Positions 42,201-57,200 of a stretch of 64,000 nucleotides of DNA are shown here, in pieces; position 1 is the first letter of the stretch; every line of letters begins with the position of its first letter. Source of the stretch: Paralichthys olivaceus (Eukaryota; Chordata; Actinopteri; Pleuronectiformes; Paralichthyidae). Below the pieces are notes generated by a model, which saw only the letters and a list, made by a program, of their open reading frames with translations, was not told the origin of the DNA and made no database searches. The stretch is taken from the NCBI RefSeq assembly GCF_024713975.1, contig NC_091097.1, forward strand, positions 5,203,861 through 5,267,860. The letters are read 5' to 3'. The translations under genes and the position numbers were made by a program.

Positions 42201-45200
42201 TCACTCTTCTGCACTCTGTGTGACCAGTCCTCATGATGCAATTTCACCATAGTTACCCCCGACCCCTACACAAGCAAATCTGAAGTGTCTGATCTCTGAT
42301 TGTCCCACAGTCGAGCACTTTGCCACAGGGGACGGTGAACTTGAACCTGTGCACAGACATCGCAGACGCCGAGCCCCGGACGGGTCAGAGGAACGCGCTC
42401 TGCATCGTCACGTCAGAGCAGGAAATATTCATCCGTGGTGACAACAAAGAACTCATCAATGGGTTGGCATAAATTTGTACAAAATAAATTAAATACAGGA
42501 GAATTCAGAGGTTCAATTTTGCACATTCGACTGTTTAATGTCTGGAATCTGCTTTTTCCATCAGGTGGAGCGAACAACTTTCTATGTATCTACGGACCAA
42601 CAAACAAAATCAGAAGAAAAAACGCAAAGTGGAGCCTGTCACCACACAGGTAACAAAGCAAATGTCCAATCAGTGATTGAGTACGCAATTTAACCATAGA
42701 CTGTTTATAAAAAGGGACGTAAACGCAGGGTCTGAAAAGTGAAGCCAATCCGGAAGTGACTGAAACCTGTGTATCTTGAATTACCAGCAGAGGGCGACTC
42801 CAATGGTTTTAAGAGAAGTTAGTTTCTATAGAGATACATGAGAAAAGTACTCAACTTCTCGCTTGATTGATAACCTCAGAGTTTATGTTCTCAATCTCTA
42901 GTTTCAAGTCTTCTTCAGTACAGCATGATATACATTTTGTAAACTGCTGGTACCGTCCAACGGTTGCAGGTCGCAGGTGTAGGTGGGTGTGCAGTGGTCT
43001 TAAATTCGCTCCACCCCCATCCCTCTAAATTTGGTTCGTTCTGATTTCAAAAAACCAAGATGGCGCTGAACATATTGACAAACTCAAGTCTTTGAAAAGA
43101 CAGTTCTCAAACCAATGGCTGACGTCAAGGTTCATTGATTATAGCACACTGGTAGCTGTGGGGGAAAACGATTAAGGTGAAGAGAGACATGCTAATGGAG
43201 CACTCAAACATTGTATTCAGTAGAAGTTTGCAAAAACCTTTCAGGCGCAGTGCAGGCACCACCACCACCAGTCAGATCATATTAATGCACATTAACATCC
43301 TCCCTGTCGTGGTGAGAGGTGGAAGAACCAGCTGGTGAACCTGGTGTGTGCTCATCTCTTTAAATCGTATTATGTTCTTTGTTGAATGTCATTAGCGAGA
43401 AACTGTAATTGGTTGTTGTTACGACAACAGCACCAAGAGTCAGGCCCACTGTCTAGCATTAAAGCAATGCACATTGGTGATTAGACAAAATCAATATTCA
43501 TGGTCCCCAGTGGATGAATCCTGTTATTTTTGATGTGTCATCCTCAGTCAGTATGAGACCAAAACCACAATATGAACATCAGGGTGGCAGAGGAGGAAAA
43601 CAGAGAGGATTTTCAAACTTTAAAGCATTCATCTTCTGGAGACTGAGAATGTTTGTTGAAAATTTCATCTGGATTCATATAACAGGGTGGTTGACTGATT
43701 GGCTGTCCCCACAGGCGAGGCTGAAAGCTTGTCTTAATTTGTTAAAACCGAGGCAAAGTGTAATGGAGGTTCCTAAGCACATTCATGTTCCCCAGAGGAT
43801 GAACCCTTAACTGATTCTATAATATTACACATAATGAATCAAAGTGTTTATGTTAATGAAGCCACTAGCAGTTTGCCATTTTATCAAGGACCCTCTTTTC
43901 TTTAAATCCACTTAAAACATAAAAGTTAGATCGTGTACGTTATTCACCTTTTTGTTTTTCACGCAAAACATCAGGAACCCAGTCCAGCAAAGATGGCTGC
44001 GACAGATCCGGCAGAGTCCAGCTGTGGTTGGTGGCAGGAAGAGCAGCGGAGCAGGGGACCGGATGTGACCCCCATCTGGACTGTCACAGACCCGGAGCAG
44101 ACCCCTGCAGGTGCCACAGAGTGCAAAACACACACATACACAAACAACCTTTCGATTCCATCAGCCAATCATGGCCATTTCCTGTCCGAAAGCACTGTCA
44201 TAACTTCGCACAGATGTTCACACACTTTAGAGCTTTTTATTTAAACAGTTCATTGAACCCCGGCTTCAGCACACACACACACTGAGCACTGATTTGTGTT
44301 CGCGGGAACCAGCTGGAGGAGTTTCTGGTCTAACAGGAAATCACTCGGCCTGACAGAACCAAACACAGAAAAACTTGCATCTTTAACCTTCAGGCATCAT
44401 TAAAAACCAAACCTGATCCATAAAAGAGCTCGTAAACACGTCCTAATAGGCTTGATGAGTAGCACAGGACAGGTATTCGTCCTTTGGAACATTGTGACAG
44501 TGGACAACCGGCTGGCGTCAGGATTATTGCAGGGTCTGGAGAGGTGCTGTAATGAAGGCCCGGGCTGACTCCTGCTGACTGTGACCCTAGGCTGCTTCGT
44601 CTAATGACTCATCCTCCATCAGGGTTTTTTCTCTGGTCATTAAATTTCTGGACACTCATTGAATTCTTTAAAGTGTTTTACAGGGAGGGGAAGTATTTCT
44701 GACAAGAAGACAGACACAATCTGTGATGGGGTTTTAAAACTAAGTCTTTAGATAGGTATGTTTTGTCTGCTTTTTAGATATTGTGTATTATATTAATTTA
44801 TCAACCATTGATCATATTGTGTTTGTATTTCCCATATTCACAAATCACAGTTGCGTCTCACAAGATGCGACATCCTCTGCCCTTAACCCTCAACAGGACC
44901 AAGGAAAAAGTCTAACAAGAAAACTCTATTAACAGGGAAAAAAATGTAGAAACCTCAGAGAGAGCCACATGTGAGGGATCCCTCTCCCAGGATGGACGGA
45001 AGTACAATAGATGCAGCGTGTAGCTGAACACATCCTCAAAATAACAATATTTACAACAATGAATGGAAAAAACAGTTTTTAATGTGTCTTGTTTCAGATT
45101 AATATTGTGTATTGCTGCTTTCAGACATGCACCTAGTCTAAACATTTTTACTGAAAATGTCTGGAAGGGCTGCAGTGTGAGAACACACAAGTCCAAGTCA

Positions 45201-48200
45201 GTTTCTCAGAACATTTTCACAAATGTAAAAATAGAGCAGGAAATAACATTTCTAACACGTGACGGATGTGAAAGTGAAAGAATACAAATATATGAGTATG
45301 AATAGGAGAAGCCATGTAGAGGACGCAGATGAAGATGTCTACTTGGAAAGATGATGAGATTCAAGAAGAAGAGGTTTTGGTGATAAGAACTGTCGCTGGT
45401 GTGATTTCCACAGCAGAATTCATACGTCATGTCCTGCCTCCTGCATGCTGTACCCAGGCTCCTCCCTTCAACCTGAATGTTCCGCTAATGTTGCTGTTGC
45501 TGTGAACGCCTCTGACCCAGAGAATCTGCTGCTTACTTTAATTGTGAAAGACAAATTACGGAAAATGGGACCCAAATTTTGGGAACAGGATCGGGGTTCG
45601 TTTTTTTTCTAGATTCTTGGGGTAAGACTCAAACTAATGATTGTTTTCATTAGGGATTAATCTGCCTATTATTCCTCTGCATCTCCACCAGGAGGTTGGG
45701 TTTGCACCTCTGTTCATAGTACAAGAAGAAGCTTTACCTCTCTCTCAGCGTTAGCATTTGGAACTTAGAGATATTAAATTATTCATATCCCCCTCTGCTC
45801 ATGGGGATCTATTGTTGTAGGGTGTCTGAGAGAGGAGACTGGAAGATTTGCATCTAAAATCCACTGCCATTGGCTCATGTTGGTCCTGGGTTCAACTACA
45901 ACTGCAACGGGGGGTGGATGGATTGATGTTCAAATCTCTAAGATCTCAAATACTTTCTCAAAGCAGCAACACCAGATATTTTGTTGGACTCCAGTCTAAA
46001 AAACATTTTATGTTGCTTTCTATATCCAGACACCACATCAGCCTTCCAGTGCTCCGTGTCCAGAGACCCTCTGACCTTAGATGCCGGTTTCGGGAACCCA
46101 GTTTTTGATTCAACGGCCAACGGTAACATCGCCCAGCTGGTCCAAGCGTCAGCAAACAGCAAGGACCAGAGCCAGGACAGAAGGTTAGAAAAGAATTGGG
46201 AGGGCAATTAACAATTACCAGCCAAATAACTTTTCTGTAGATCATGTTTGGCAGCAATCTGGAGTTTATTTTCTGTGTGCACTTATGTTTGCATGTAGTC
46301 TGTCGGTAACAGCCCTTTAAAGTGCTTGGCAAAGGGAAAGGGGGTACATGTGCTAGCAATTAGCACAAAGGACATCCAATGCATCTCAGCTTCCCCCCAG
46401 CGTAAAGCTGAACAGCCATCACACTCCGCTAAATACCAGATCAAAGCCTTGCGCTCTAACCCTCCATTAGATCCCACTGCTGCATTTTTATATTTAGCTC
46501 GAAGAAACCCGCCCAGTTTGAGCATGTAAACCGGTCACGTGAGAAGGAAACATCTCAGCTCTTCACTTGTTCCCTTTTTGGGAAACAAAAAACACAAAAT
46601 ACTTACCCCCCCACCACTGCCCCCCACTACCACCCTCCAAATAAGGCCAGAAATTCCAAAACACTGTTGTAATTAGATATCTACAGCATTGTTTCTCAGG
46701 ACCTTTCATGCAGACTGTCTGCCAGCCTGTCAGAGAGAGTAGACTTCAGCTAAAAGCTCAGTCTGAGGGCAGAGGACTGTCTATCCCTGTAGAGGCAACT
46801 CTAACGTTCACTGCCTATGAAGAAATTCACAGAAATGACTCAAATTTATAGAAGAAAAAACCTGCATCACCGTCAAACTCTCTTGTGCTTGTAATGTTCT
46901 GAAAGTTACAGAGTGATGGCAAAACAGACACAGACCCCATCTGGTCCAATAAAAGACGAGAAGACAGAAAAAACCTCTGATGGGGTTTTGAAAATAATAA
47001 TAAAAATATATCAAAGTCTAGTGCAATATGTTTTGTATGTGAGAATGCAAATGTATGAATCAGTGGCTGTGGATATGTTCTGTAACTTTTTTTGACCAAT
47101 CAAAACTCTGGAAAATATCTGTGTAAGCCAATGTGTGTGTTCATAAAGTGTCGTACATGCTGTGTTCTTCAGATGTGAAAGACGATGTCCAGACCCAATT
47201 TTTCTGGATAGTCGTGTCTGTAAACAGCTTAAAATTAACTTGACGTTACATTTACGTTTATGATAAAGAAAACTGAAAGTCCTTGTTATTCAGTAATGCT
47301 GTGTCAGTGACGCCACTTTTTATTATTTACCACGTAAACAATTGCCCACAAACTTTGGCTATATAAAAAAAATGTCAACTTGTCAAAAGCAAAACTAAAC
47401 GCTAATAATAATCTGAAAACTAATTAGCCTTTTTACTTAGCTAATTTAGATAAACCTACTTAAATTTAAAACGAAATCAAATCAGGGTTTTTTTTTATAA
47501 AGCACAGTAAAAATAACTGGGGTTGATCAAAGAGCTGTACAATAAAATTAAAAAAAGAAAAGAAAAACAACATCAAAGAATAGCGAGAGCCAATAAAATA
47601 ACAATAGAATGAGAGAAGATAAAAAGAAAGTCATAGAATAGTAAGAGCCACCCAGTAAGCTTAAAATGAATTCAAACCCTTTAGCATACAAATACACTGA
47701 ACAGGCTAAAAACAAGTCGGTTTATAAATTAGTAAATAAGACTTAGTCATGGGCTGCAGTTAAAAGCCTGAGAGAACAGGTGGGTCTTCAGTCTAGCTTT
47801 AAAAGAGAAAAATCAAATGTGTGGATTCAGTGTGTACTTGTCTCATGTAAAGTTTCACGCCAATTAGTTGTCTTTGTTTTCACTAGCAGTGGCGGCACAA
47901 CAGAGAGGATTGTGGGATTGGACACCACCAATAAAGAGCAAGAAGGCAGGCCGGACGTTTCCAGCAGGGGCAGGAGTGAGGCTCGCAACAACAAGCGAGA
48001 GGTAAATGAAAGAAAAATCATCTTTTATCAAATTGTGCTTCCAGTTATTTAGCCTGTGTGAATTCTCCATCAAGAGGTGAGGAAGGAAGTGATCCACAAG
48101 GCAAAGCATTCAATTCACTTGTCAACCTACATTCCGACCCCCACATATGGTGATGAGCTCTGGGTAGTGCCCGAAAGACGGAGATTGCAAATACAAGTGA

Positions 48201-51200
48201 CCAAGTTTTCTCCGGCAGATGCCTGGGCTCAGTCTTAGAGACAGGGTAGAACCTCTGCTCGATCACATCAAATGAGGGATTTGCATCCTGGTGCGGCTTC
48301 CATTGGAGATTTACCAGGCAATGCCCAACTGGAAGGGGAACCCAGGGATAGATCCAGAACCCACTTGAGGGACTATATATCCCATCAGGCCTGGGGACAC
48401 CTCGGGATCCCTCAGGAAGAGCTGGATAGCATGGGTGGAGAGAGGGAGGGAAAACTGGAAAACCCTGTTTAGCTGAGTGCCTCCATGGCCCAACCTTGGA
48501 TAAGCAAAAGATAATGGTTGGGTGGATGAAAACTCTCTACAGACATTTAATAAATATTTTGAACACACTGTAATGTGGTTAGAAAGCAGCTATAAGGACA
48601 TTGTAAGTTATTTATAATCTGTTTGTGAAGACAAATACAACTAAATACTTATATCTGTTTATAAACACGTTGTGACTTGTTATAAACCCTTAATGTGTTC
48701 AAGTACTGCTTATAAATGCTAAAAATGAAATAACAGTGGTTTGACAAGAAGAGTCTTAACAGTTTCCAGTCATATAATTAGATGGAGCTCGACATAAAGG
48801 TCATGAAATGTGGTTTCAAAGCTGTTGAATATCAACTTGCCGACAGCTTCAAGTTCACAAGACACATCACAGATTTTTTTAAAACTTTTAAAAACTGAAG
48901 GAGCATGAAGAAAACACCAAACACAACAAGACAGAAAAGACTAACTGACATGAATAATGAATTACTGTGTAATAACAAGGTGGCAGGCTTGTTTGTATGT
49001 AGTTTCTCATGCTGAAGGAGACACTTATTTTAACCAGTTAACAGAAACATCCTGTGAGAAATGACTATTGTTGTAACTAGTTTGTTCATGTAGGTCAGCA
49101 AACCTCAGGAACATGAAGAAAATGAGATGTCAGGTCCTGTAACGATTAAAAGCACATGTCCTCCTCAGCGTGGTCGTTTACTGCCGTGTGATACATGATG
49201 CTGATCAATCCCAGCGTGGGTTTGTCATGACTGGACTGGAGCTGCCACTGGGCTGGACTGGTTTGAACATGACTCACACAACCAGGTGTTCTGCAGAAAG
49301 AGAGCGACGTCACTTTTACGACCAAGCTTTGAGCTGATCCTAAACCAGGAGTCTTAAGACTCCTCTTAAATTCTCTTCTGTGACAGTCATGGTGCAAACA
49401 CAAGGCATCCACTTCCATTCGGGGTGTTCTTTTTATTTATGTATTTTTTTTCTAGCACCATCATTCAGTCCAAGCCGAGCACTAAAAAGCAGGTGATGAA
49501 GGTTTGGCATGAAACGTGCGGACGAGTTGATCCTACCGTGTCAAGGCATGTGTGTCTGTCAACATGTGAGGGTTCATGTGTCAGCAGGTGGGAGAGAGTC
49601 TGTGATTCACTCCGAGCTGCAGCATGTTTTTACTCAGAACTGGTTTTGATGCCCTGAGGTTGTTCAGTCCACCCGCTCCCGTGTGTCGTAATCTGGGAAG
49701 GGCCTTTTTTCTTAAAGACTTCTTTCCAGGTATTCCTGCGAACTTGAACAAGACTCATCGTTGGGAGCCCTTAGAGACTTTACGAGAATGTCTGCATAAC
49801 CAAGTGACTACTGAGCTTGATGGACTGTGAGGAAGCTCAGTAAGGAGCTCCTCTATGTGCACATCTGTTAGGGAACGATCCTGTGGGTTGTGGAACTGCT
49901 GATTTAAGAGCTGAGCGCGTGTCTGTGTGTGACAGTGTCAACAAAATGCTAAAAACATGGAGATAAACTGTCAACGCACTGTCAAAAAAAACTGGATGAC
50001 AAGTTAAACCAGGTTTACTGCTGTGAGTCAGGTTTATTATCTCCAGAAGGGGGTTTCATTTGTTTGTTTGTTTGTTTGTCAGCAGGATTATGCAAAGATT
50101 ACTGAACACATTTCCAAAAACCCTGGTAGAAGGATGGAACATGGGCCAAGAAAAGTGATATCTGTGTGATATCTGAGTGTGTGTGATTTGGTGCAACTTC
50201 ATTTAATTTATGAGGATTGTTTGGCTTTGGCGGGGGTTTGACCGCTGATGTTTGCAGCAAACTTTAATGGATAAGTGGTAGAGACAATGAATGGATGGAC
50301 TTTAGCTTGTGATTTCATTCATTTTTATCACCATATCACAAAACTTCATATCTAGCTATAACACACTTCTGTGAATACAACATGACGAGTAATTGGATCC
50401 TGAGCTGTGGAGTGTCATGACGATGCTGGTGGTCAGTGATGACTCTGGGCTGTTTTTGATCCTTGGAGGTGCAGCTCATCGCGGCCCTGCATGTGGTCCG
50501 AGGTCGTCGGCTCTGCGGGGCGGTGTGATCTGAAGGTGTTGTCCAGTGATGACAGAGGAAGTCTGATTATATTGTGGGCTGTATTTCCGACTCTGGAGAG
50601 CTGCTGAACAGTTGGTATATTTTATTATACAAGAGTATGGAAAACCAGAAGATGATCCAGGCCCAGAGCAGCCATATAACATGATTAATAAACATAACGA
50701 TCTAGACACATGACGTGTTTAAAGGTATATGATTGCGTAGTCATTACCTTCACCATGGAGAGTATGCTTTCATCTGTGTTTGTTTTTTAGTCAGCTCGAT
50801 TGCGCAATAACTACCCGACGGAATTACCATGATATTTTGTTGAGTGTTGGGGCATTACCTCAGGGGAGAACCCATTTAAATGTGTTGTGGCTCTGGATCA
50901 GGGGGTTGAGTGTGTGTTTCTGCATTTGCAGAAAAGTGAAAAGTGTTGATATCTCATTAAAATGTGGAACAGATCTTTTAATAATGATAAAAGTTTCTTA
51001 TAGAAAAAAAGACTGAGGTAATAATATTGCTGGGGCTGTTGAAGGAGATGCTGCTCGTTGCATAAATATCTGCTTCGTCCTGACATGTTCATTTTCTCTT
51101 CACTGTGAATTGATCAGTGCTTCAGAGTCATAAATGAAACCAGGCTTCACTCACATCAGCGACATGTCCACACAAATACATTTTCAGAATGAACTCCTCC

Positions 51201-54200
51201 CAGCCATGAAACACCCATCGTTCACTAGAGCTGAAATGTTGTAAAAGTGTAATCACACTGGTGCAACCCAGATGGCCATCAGTGTTAATCTTTGATTAAA
51301 CACACAAGCTCATTTCAGAGGATTTGCATCTTAAATACATCACCAACCTTTTTTTTTATCCCATGAGATGATTTATGTCTGTGGGTTTGTTTTACCAGCC
51401 AGGAGGAGGCCAGAGCAGCCTGTCCAGAGTTCATTCAGGCCTCGGAGCTCAGATTGCCAAGACAGAGGACAGGCTCTGTCTTCAGCGATTGTTTAAGGGG
51501 GAGAAAAAAGATCTTCCCTCTGCAGTCGGAGCACCGTGTTCCTGCATGTGTTTTGTCCTCGGATAGTTTTCAATGTAAATGGCAGAAAAAACAGTAAACA
51601 CAAAGACTGGCCTGTAACCATTAAAGTGGTCATTTTTCCCCCATTAAAGTGGTTATGTAAGAGGGAAGAATGAATAAACAAAAAAAAACCTTGTTTCATT
51701 TAACACTGTGTAATCCAGACTCTGATAGGAGCTGTCACAGCAGCTCTGTCGGCCTGCAGGAGTCTCTGCATCATTTTGAAATGTAAGACAAAAAGCTGCT
51801 GAGCATCCGCGATTGTGCTGCCACTAAAACCTTTTCATGCATTCCACAGCCGAACGCAGTCATCCATGTGCAGTGCACTGGTGATGCGAGTAAGAGTTTA
51901 ACAGGCTGTGGAGAAAAGCCTGCTGGGCTCCCCGCGGTGCTCTACAGCAGGGCTAATCCTCACATCTGACGTCCCTGCCAAGGATCCAGACTATCGGTTA
52001 CTCCAGTTAAAAGAATGCAGACTGCAAAGCTGCAGCCTACCTCATTGAGGAAACACTTCACATCAGTGAAAATGCTGTGGATGGTTCTGATTATTGTAAT
52101 TTCAATCGTTTCCCTTGAATTCTGATTTATTTTTTGTCTTCCACAGAAGCTGCACTCATGCGGTGACGTAGCCCAGCTCAGCGCACCCCCTCCTCAGAGA
52201 CGAGCCAAGTCTCTGGACCGCAGGACGTCAGAAACTGTCATGACGGTGAGTTATCTGCGGAACCTTTTCAACAAATACAAATAAAATTTGAACCGAATAC
52301 CTAACCTTTTGACCCACAGTGTAGATTAAATGGAGGTCCCAATACCGCCCCCTATAGGTTAAACTACTCTCTTTCTCCATGTGTCCATGAATGCTGACCA
52401 AACTGAAAAGAGTGACAGTTGAGATTTCCTGATTTAAATATATAGACTATATATGACAATGGACTTAGACTTAGATTTCAGAAAGTGAAGCCAATACGGT
52501 AGTGCCTGAAACCTGTATTTTCTTGAATGGCCAGCAGAGGGCGACTCCACTAATTGTTTCTATAGATGTCAATGTGAAAATTACTCAACTTCTGTTTTGA
52601 TTTATAACGTAAGTAAACATTTTCCTAAGAAGTTTGTTTTTTCTCAATCTCTAGTTTCAAGTCTTCTTCAAAACAGCATGATGTTCATTTAGTAAATTAT
52701 GGTCCCTTTTAGAGTCAAATAGACAATAAAGCACCGTGTGATGACTGACAGTGTGAGTCCTGTCCCCGATCCTCCAGATATGCTCACCGGTTTGAAAAAC
52801 TAAAATGGTGCTGGACAAAATGTCAAACTTGAGGCAGAAAAGGACAGGGTGATATCGCTGTGGGTTACCGCTCTGTCATAGCACACCTTGTGTTTGTCCT
52901 GATCATGGTGAGGTCAAACAAACGTGGTGTGTGTTCTTCTGGGTGTGTTTGTTTCCAGTGTACAACCCTTTAGTTGGGTTTACACTAGTTTAATTCATAT
53001 TTTTTTATTATGATAATAATTAATTTCAAAGCTCCTGGACTGCTTGTGTTAAAAAAAGATAAAGTTACGATTAGACATGTTGTTCATGTGTATTACTCAT
53101 TTCAAAAAGAGACTGTGTCAAAACAACAACAGCAGATTTACTGCAGTGAATCAGTGTTGGATTTTGTTTTTGTAAAATATAATTAATAATATTATTTGGA
53201 ATAAAAATCATGAAAAGCACAGAAACATGTTTTCCACCTCGATTTTCCATAGATCATCTGATGATCACTGACATGATTTTTATTTTGGGAAACAACTGAA
53301 ATCTGGGTGCAAACTACAGGGGTCTCGTCTTGATTGACACTTGGTGTTTCACACACTGGGGGAAAACACTTATTAATTAACAATAATCTAAACTCCAGTG
53401 TCAGTAGAAAACTCTTCAAACTCTCATTTTCACAGATATGATTACTGACAATCAATTTCTTTAGTTCTTTCCTTTTAACAGTTTCTTTTGTTTTAACATG
53501 AAATTTTTTCACATTGTATTGTCTTTACAGCCGGATCTATTGAACTTTAAAAAAGGCTGGATGGTGAAGTTGGATGAAAATGACCAGGTGAGCTGTTTAG
53601 ATTCCTAAACCAAATGTTTGTCAAACTTTAGATTTTATTTCTGCTGCTTTTATTCGTCCTTTGCTCCCCTCTAGTGGAAGAAATACTGGTTTGTGCTGTC
53701 GATTGACAGTCTGAGGTTCTACAAGGACTCGATTACTGAGGAGGTACCGTACTATTTGATGTCTTACTCAGTAAAAACTTTTTTATTTTTGTGTTTTATT
53801 CAGCACAAACATATTTTTGTTTTTTGTTCCCAGGCATCAGATCTGGAAGGAGAAATCGACCTGACTCGATGTTATAATGTGTCTGAGTATCAGGTGCAGA
53901 GGAACTATGGCTTTCAAATCCATGTAAGATTTTACCTCAACAGCTTCGAAACTGAAGATCTCAAATTTGACCTCCTGTGTTGCCAAAAACGTATATTTCT
54001 TTAACTCTTATTTTTTGAATGTGTTGCAGACCTTGAAGGCCGTCTACACATTGTCAGCCATGACTGCAGGAATACGCAGGAACTGGATCCAGTCTCTGAT
54101 GAAAAATGTTCATCCAGCTAACGCTCCTGATGTAACAAGGTAAAGCTAAGTGAAAACATTCCTTGGAGATGAAATAAGAATGTTTTATTCCAGTTATTCA

Positions 54201-57200
54201 AATGCATAATCTACATTTATGTTTCATTTGAAGTGAATTTAATTCAATTCAGGACCATTTCCCCTTTTAAGATACCATTGGACGAAACATTCAGAAGTAA
54301 TAATACCAATACAGCCATTTAAGTGTACACTTTTTAAAATATAATTAATGAACAATTATTAAAATATAAAGAATTATGAACTTGTTAATACTGATGCATA
54401 AAACCAGGTCACACATACTGTATCAAGATGTCAGGGATAGGTCTAAGGGCTCTATCCAGGGGCGTTGCAACATGGTAGACAAAGCAGACCTGGGGCTCTG
54501 AGCTGAGCAGAGGCCCCACTGTACCCTGATGGTTTGGTTGATACTGTCTAGCAACAACCAAAGTCAGCAAGTCTCCAAGAGACAAGTGCAGCATTTGTTG
54601 TGTTATAAAAACACGGTGCAAGGGCCGCCGGCAGGTGGTGTTAGCTGTAACTGTTAGCAATCTCTGGCCATAGCTAACAAATGCTGATAAGTTGATAACC
54701 ACGACTATAATCACTATAATCGTAATACGTACTTTTCAAACTGTTTCATCCCTATTTCGATCTTAAGAGTAGAACATCTTTCTTATTTCCATTGTGGTGC
54801 TTGATTTCAAAAACAGCTGATGCAGGAGTCCAGGAGCCTCAATGACAACATACTACCTTCAAATCTATGTATCGTTAGCAATACAATTAATAATAAAATC
54901 ACTTTTAACCTATGCAGTTATATAAAAACTACACATATTAAGTTGGTTTCCTAGAAAACCCAAAAAGAACCAGAGAAAATAAGGAAATCTTAACCGTTTT
55001 GGAGAAGGAAACGGAAAAAGTTTAAAATATTCTCTAAACTAAACATGCTTACATTTTATACACAGTTTACCTGGCCACCACCCTTCCCGCAGTGCTCTTG
55101 AAGCCCTCCCCAAACCAGATGTGACTCAGGACTCTTGCTCCACTGACGTATCCACAGAGAGAGACCCTCACCACAAACCCAGGAGTGTGATGGAAAAGCG
55201 GCGAGAAGGACGATACAAAACCTACGACTGGGCTGAATTCAGACCTCAGAAAAAGTCGACGCCAGAGTCTGATCGTCAGAGGATTACATCTCCCTGCTCA
55301 CTAGAGCTGGGCGATTTGGACAGAAGGAGGAGGCGGGAGGAGAGGAGGAGGAGGTACGAGAACATGCTGGGCTTCTCTTTGAGTTGGGACGAGACTGGAG
55401 GTAAGACGGACAATGACAGCGTCAGAGCACTGAGTCCAAAATCCCAGCAGAGAGTGGAAGAAGAGATAGAGGAGTGCTGGAAGCAGGTGGAGAAGACTGT
55501 GTTCAGACCGGACAGGACTGTCCCACTGTTTACTGAGGCTGAAGACACTGTGGAGATGCAGAAGCTGCTGAACAGCTACAGGAACGGGGTGAGTGATTCA
55601 AATCTGACTAGAGATCAAGTTTAGCTTGACCCATTTATCAGTAGAAATGTAGTGCCTGTTCTAAACCGTTTGTAATGTTCTGTTCTCTTGTCCTATGTTA
55701 ATGTTCCGGAGCTACCTCAGAATTGTTCCTTGTAATTAGTGAGCCCTCCTCAAACAGTTCTACAATATACTTTCACTTTTTGTTGATTATGTGCTGGATG
55801 TTGTGTGCAGAGCATTTGATAAACACTCTATCATGCAGAGGGATGTTTGTGTTCATCCTATCTGGATTATCTGCAATGCAGATTTTATAGTCAGTGTTTT
55901 TCATGAAGTGAAACTCAATTTTCTTTTATTACTGTTCACATGTGATGTGTGTGTATATGTGAGTATGAATGATCAATTCAACTGGTGTCATTTTTTCATT
56001 CATTGCATTTTGGCTATTTCAGAGGTTTGGTAACAATCTACAGAGTCTTCAGACCCAAGTTCACAACTTTTCAAAATAAAAGCTCTGGAAATTAGCTCGG
56101 CATAAAGTATTACAGCAACAAAAGAAATGTTGTGCTTTTACGCTGAAGACTATTTGCTAAAGATGAAGTGGTGAATGTTGTTGTCATGACACAGATCAGC
56201 ACCTGCGACACCCTGTCTGTGTCAGTCTGATACAGTGAAATGAAACTATCAAAATTATGTGTTGGTAATTTTGACAGGTGGTTTGACCCGTTTGTTGACC
56301 ACAGCTGTAGTTTATCCAAGGACAGAGAAGAAGACGTATTCAACTTGGTCCACAGACTAAAGGCACTCTGCCCCGCCCCAGAGATTTCTGGAATTATAGA
56401 TTAGCCTCACACAGACATGTCAGTGTCTGGGTTTATGTCAGACTAATTTACCTGTCTTTGTTCGGGGGTGTGCCAGACAAGCCGCTAGGCACACATTGTG
56501 CAGATGTAAGGAATTGTGAAGTCACAATGATGCAGGCTATGGATGAGGTGTTTCAGGAGCAGTGTTTTTTGTGAGGGAGAGGAGCTCCCTTTACCACAGA
56601 GCTGTTTACGCATACTGTCCTCCAGACTGCATGTCCTCCAGCGGCTTTGTGTAATGAATGTTGCTGAATTTGAGTTGTTGCCTCTGCGTTGTTGAAGGTT
56701 GAGGATCTGAAGCTTCAGCTGGCAGAGTCGGAGCGTCACAGGCTGGAGCTGGAAGCTCAGCTGAGTCCAGTGGGGGATGATCATCAGCAGGTTAAATTGG
56801 TAAAGAAATAAATTTTATTTTCAGCCTCAAGTCTGTTAGTTTACATTTCGTATCTGTGCTCAAACATGTGGTTGCTAATCCTCCTGTTTTCTTTTCTAAG
56901 CTGGCGCCTCCTCTGGGTCCTGAAGAAGATTTGTGTCCGTCAAACACAGACGAGGATTTGTCAAACAGCCTAACACTGAGTCTGAAAGAAGCATACGAAG
57001 ACACCAGAGAGGTTTCACAGCAGCAGAACATTATCACACATGACGTGACGGAGCAGTTCGGCCTTGAACCACCTTCCTCCACACCTCAGCAGACGCCAAG
57101 CATCTGGCTGCATGATACAGACGGCAACTTCCAAGAGCTGGGAGATTTCCTTCCTGAGGGTGTAGCCACTCCTTTATTTTCACCTACATCAGACAGTCAA

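Noticed and set aside
48272-48568. Open frames considered as a functional reverse transcriptase
   Set aside because: Only about 400 bp of the 3' end remains and the frame is interrupted, so it is an inactive remnant.
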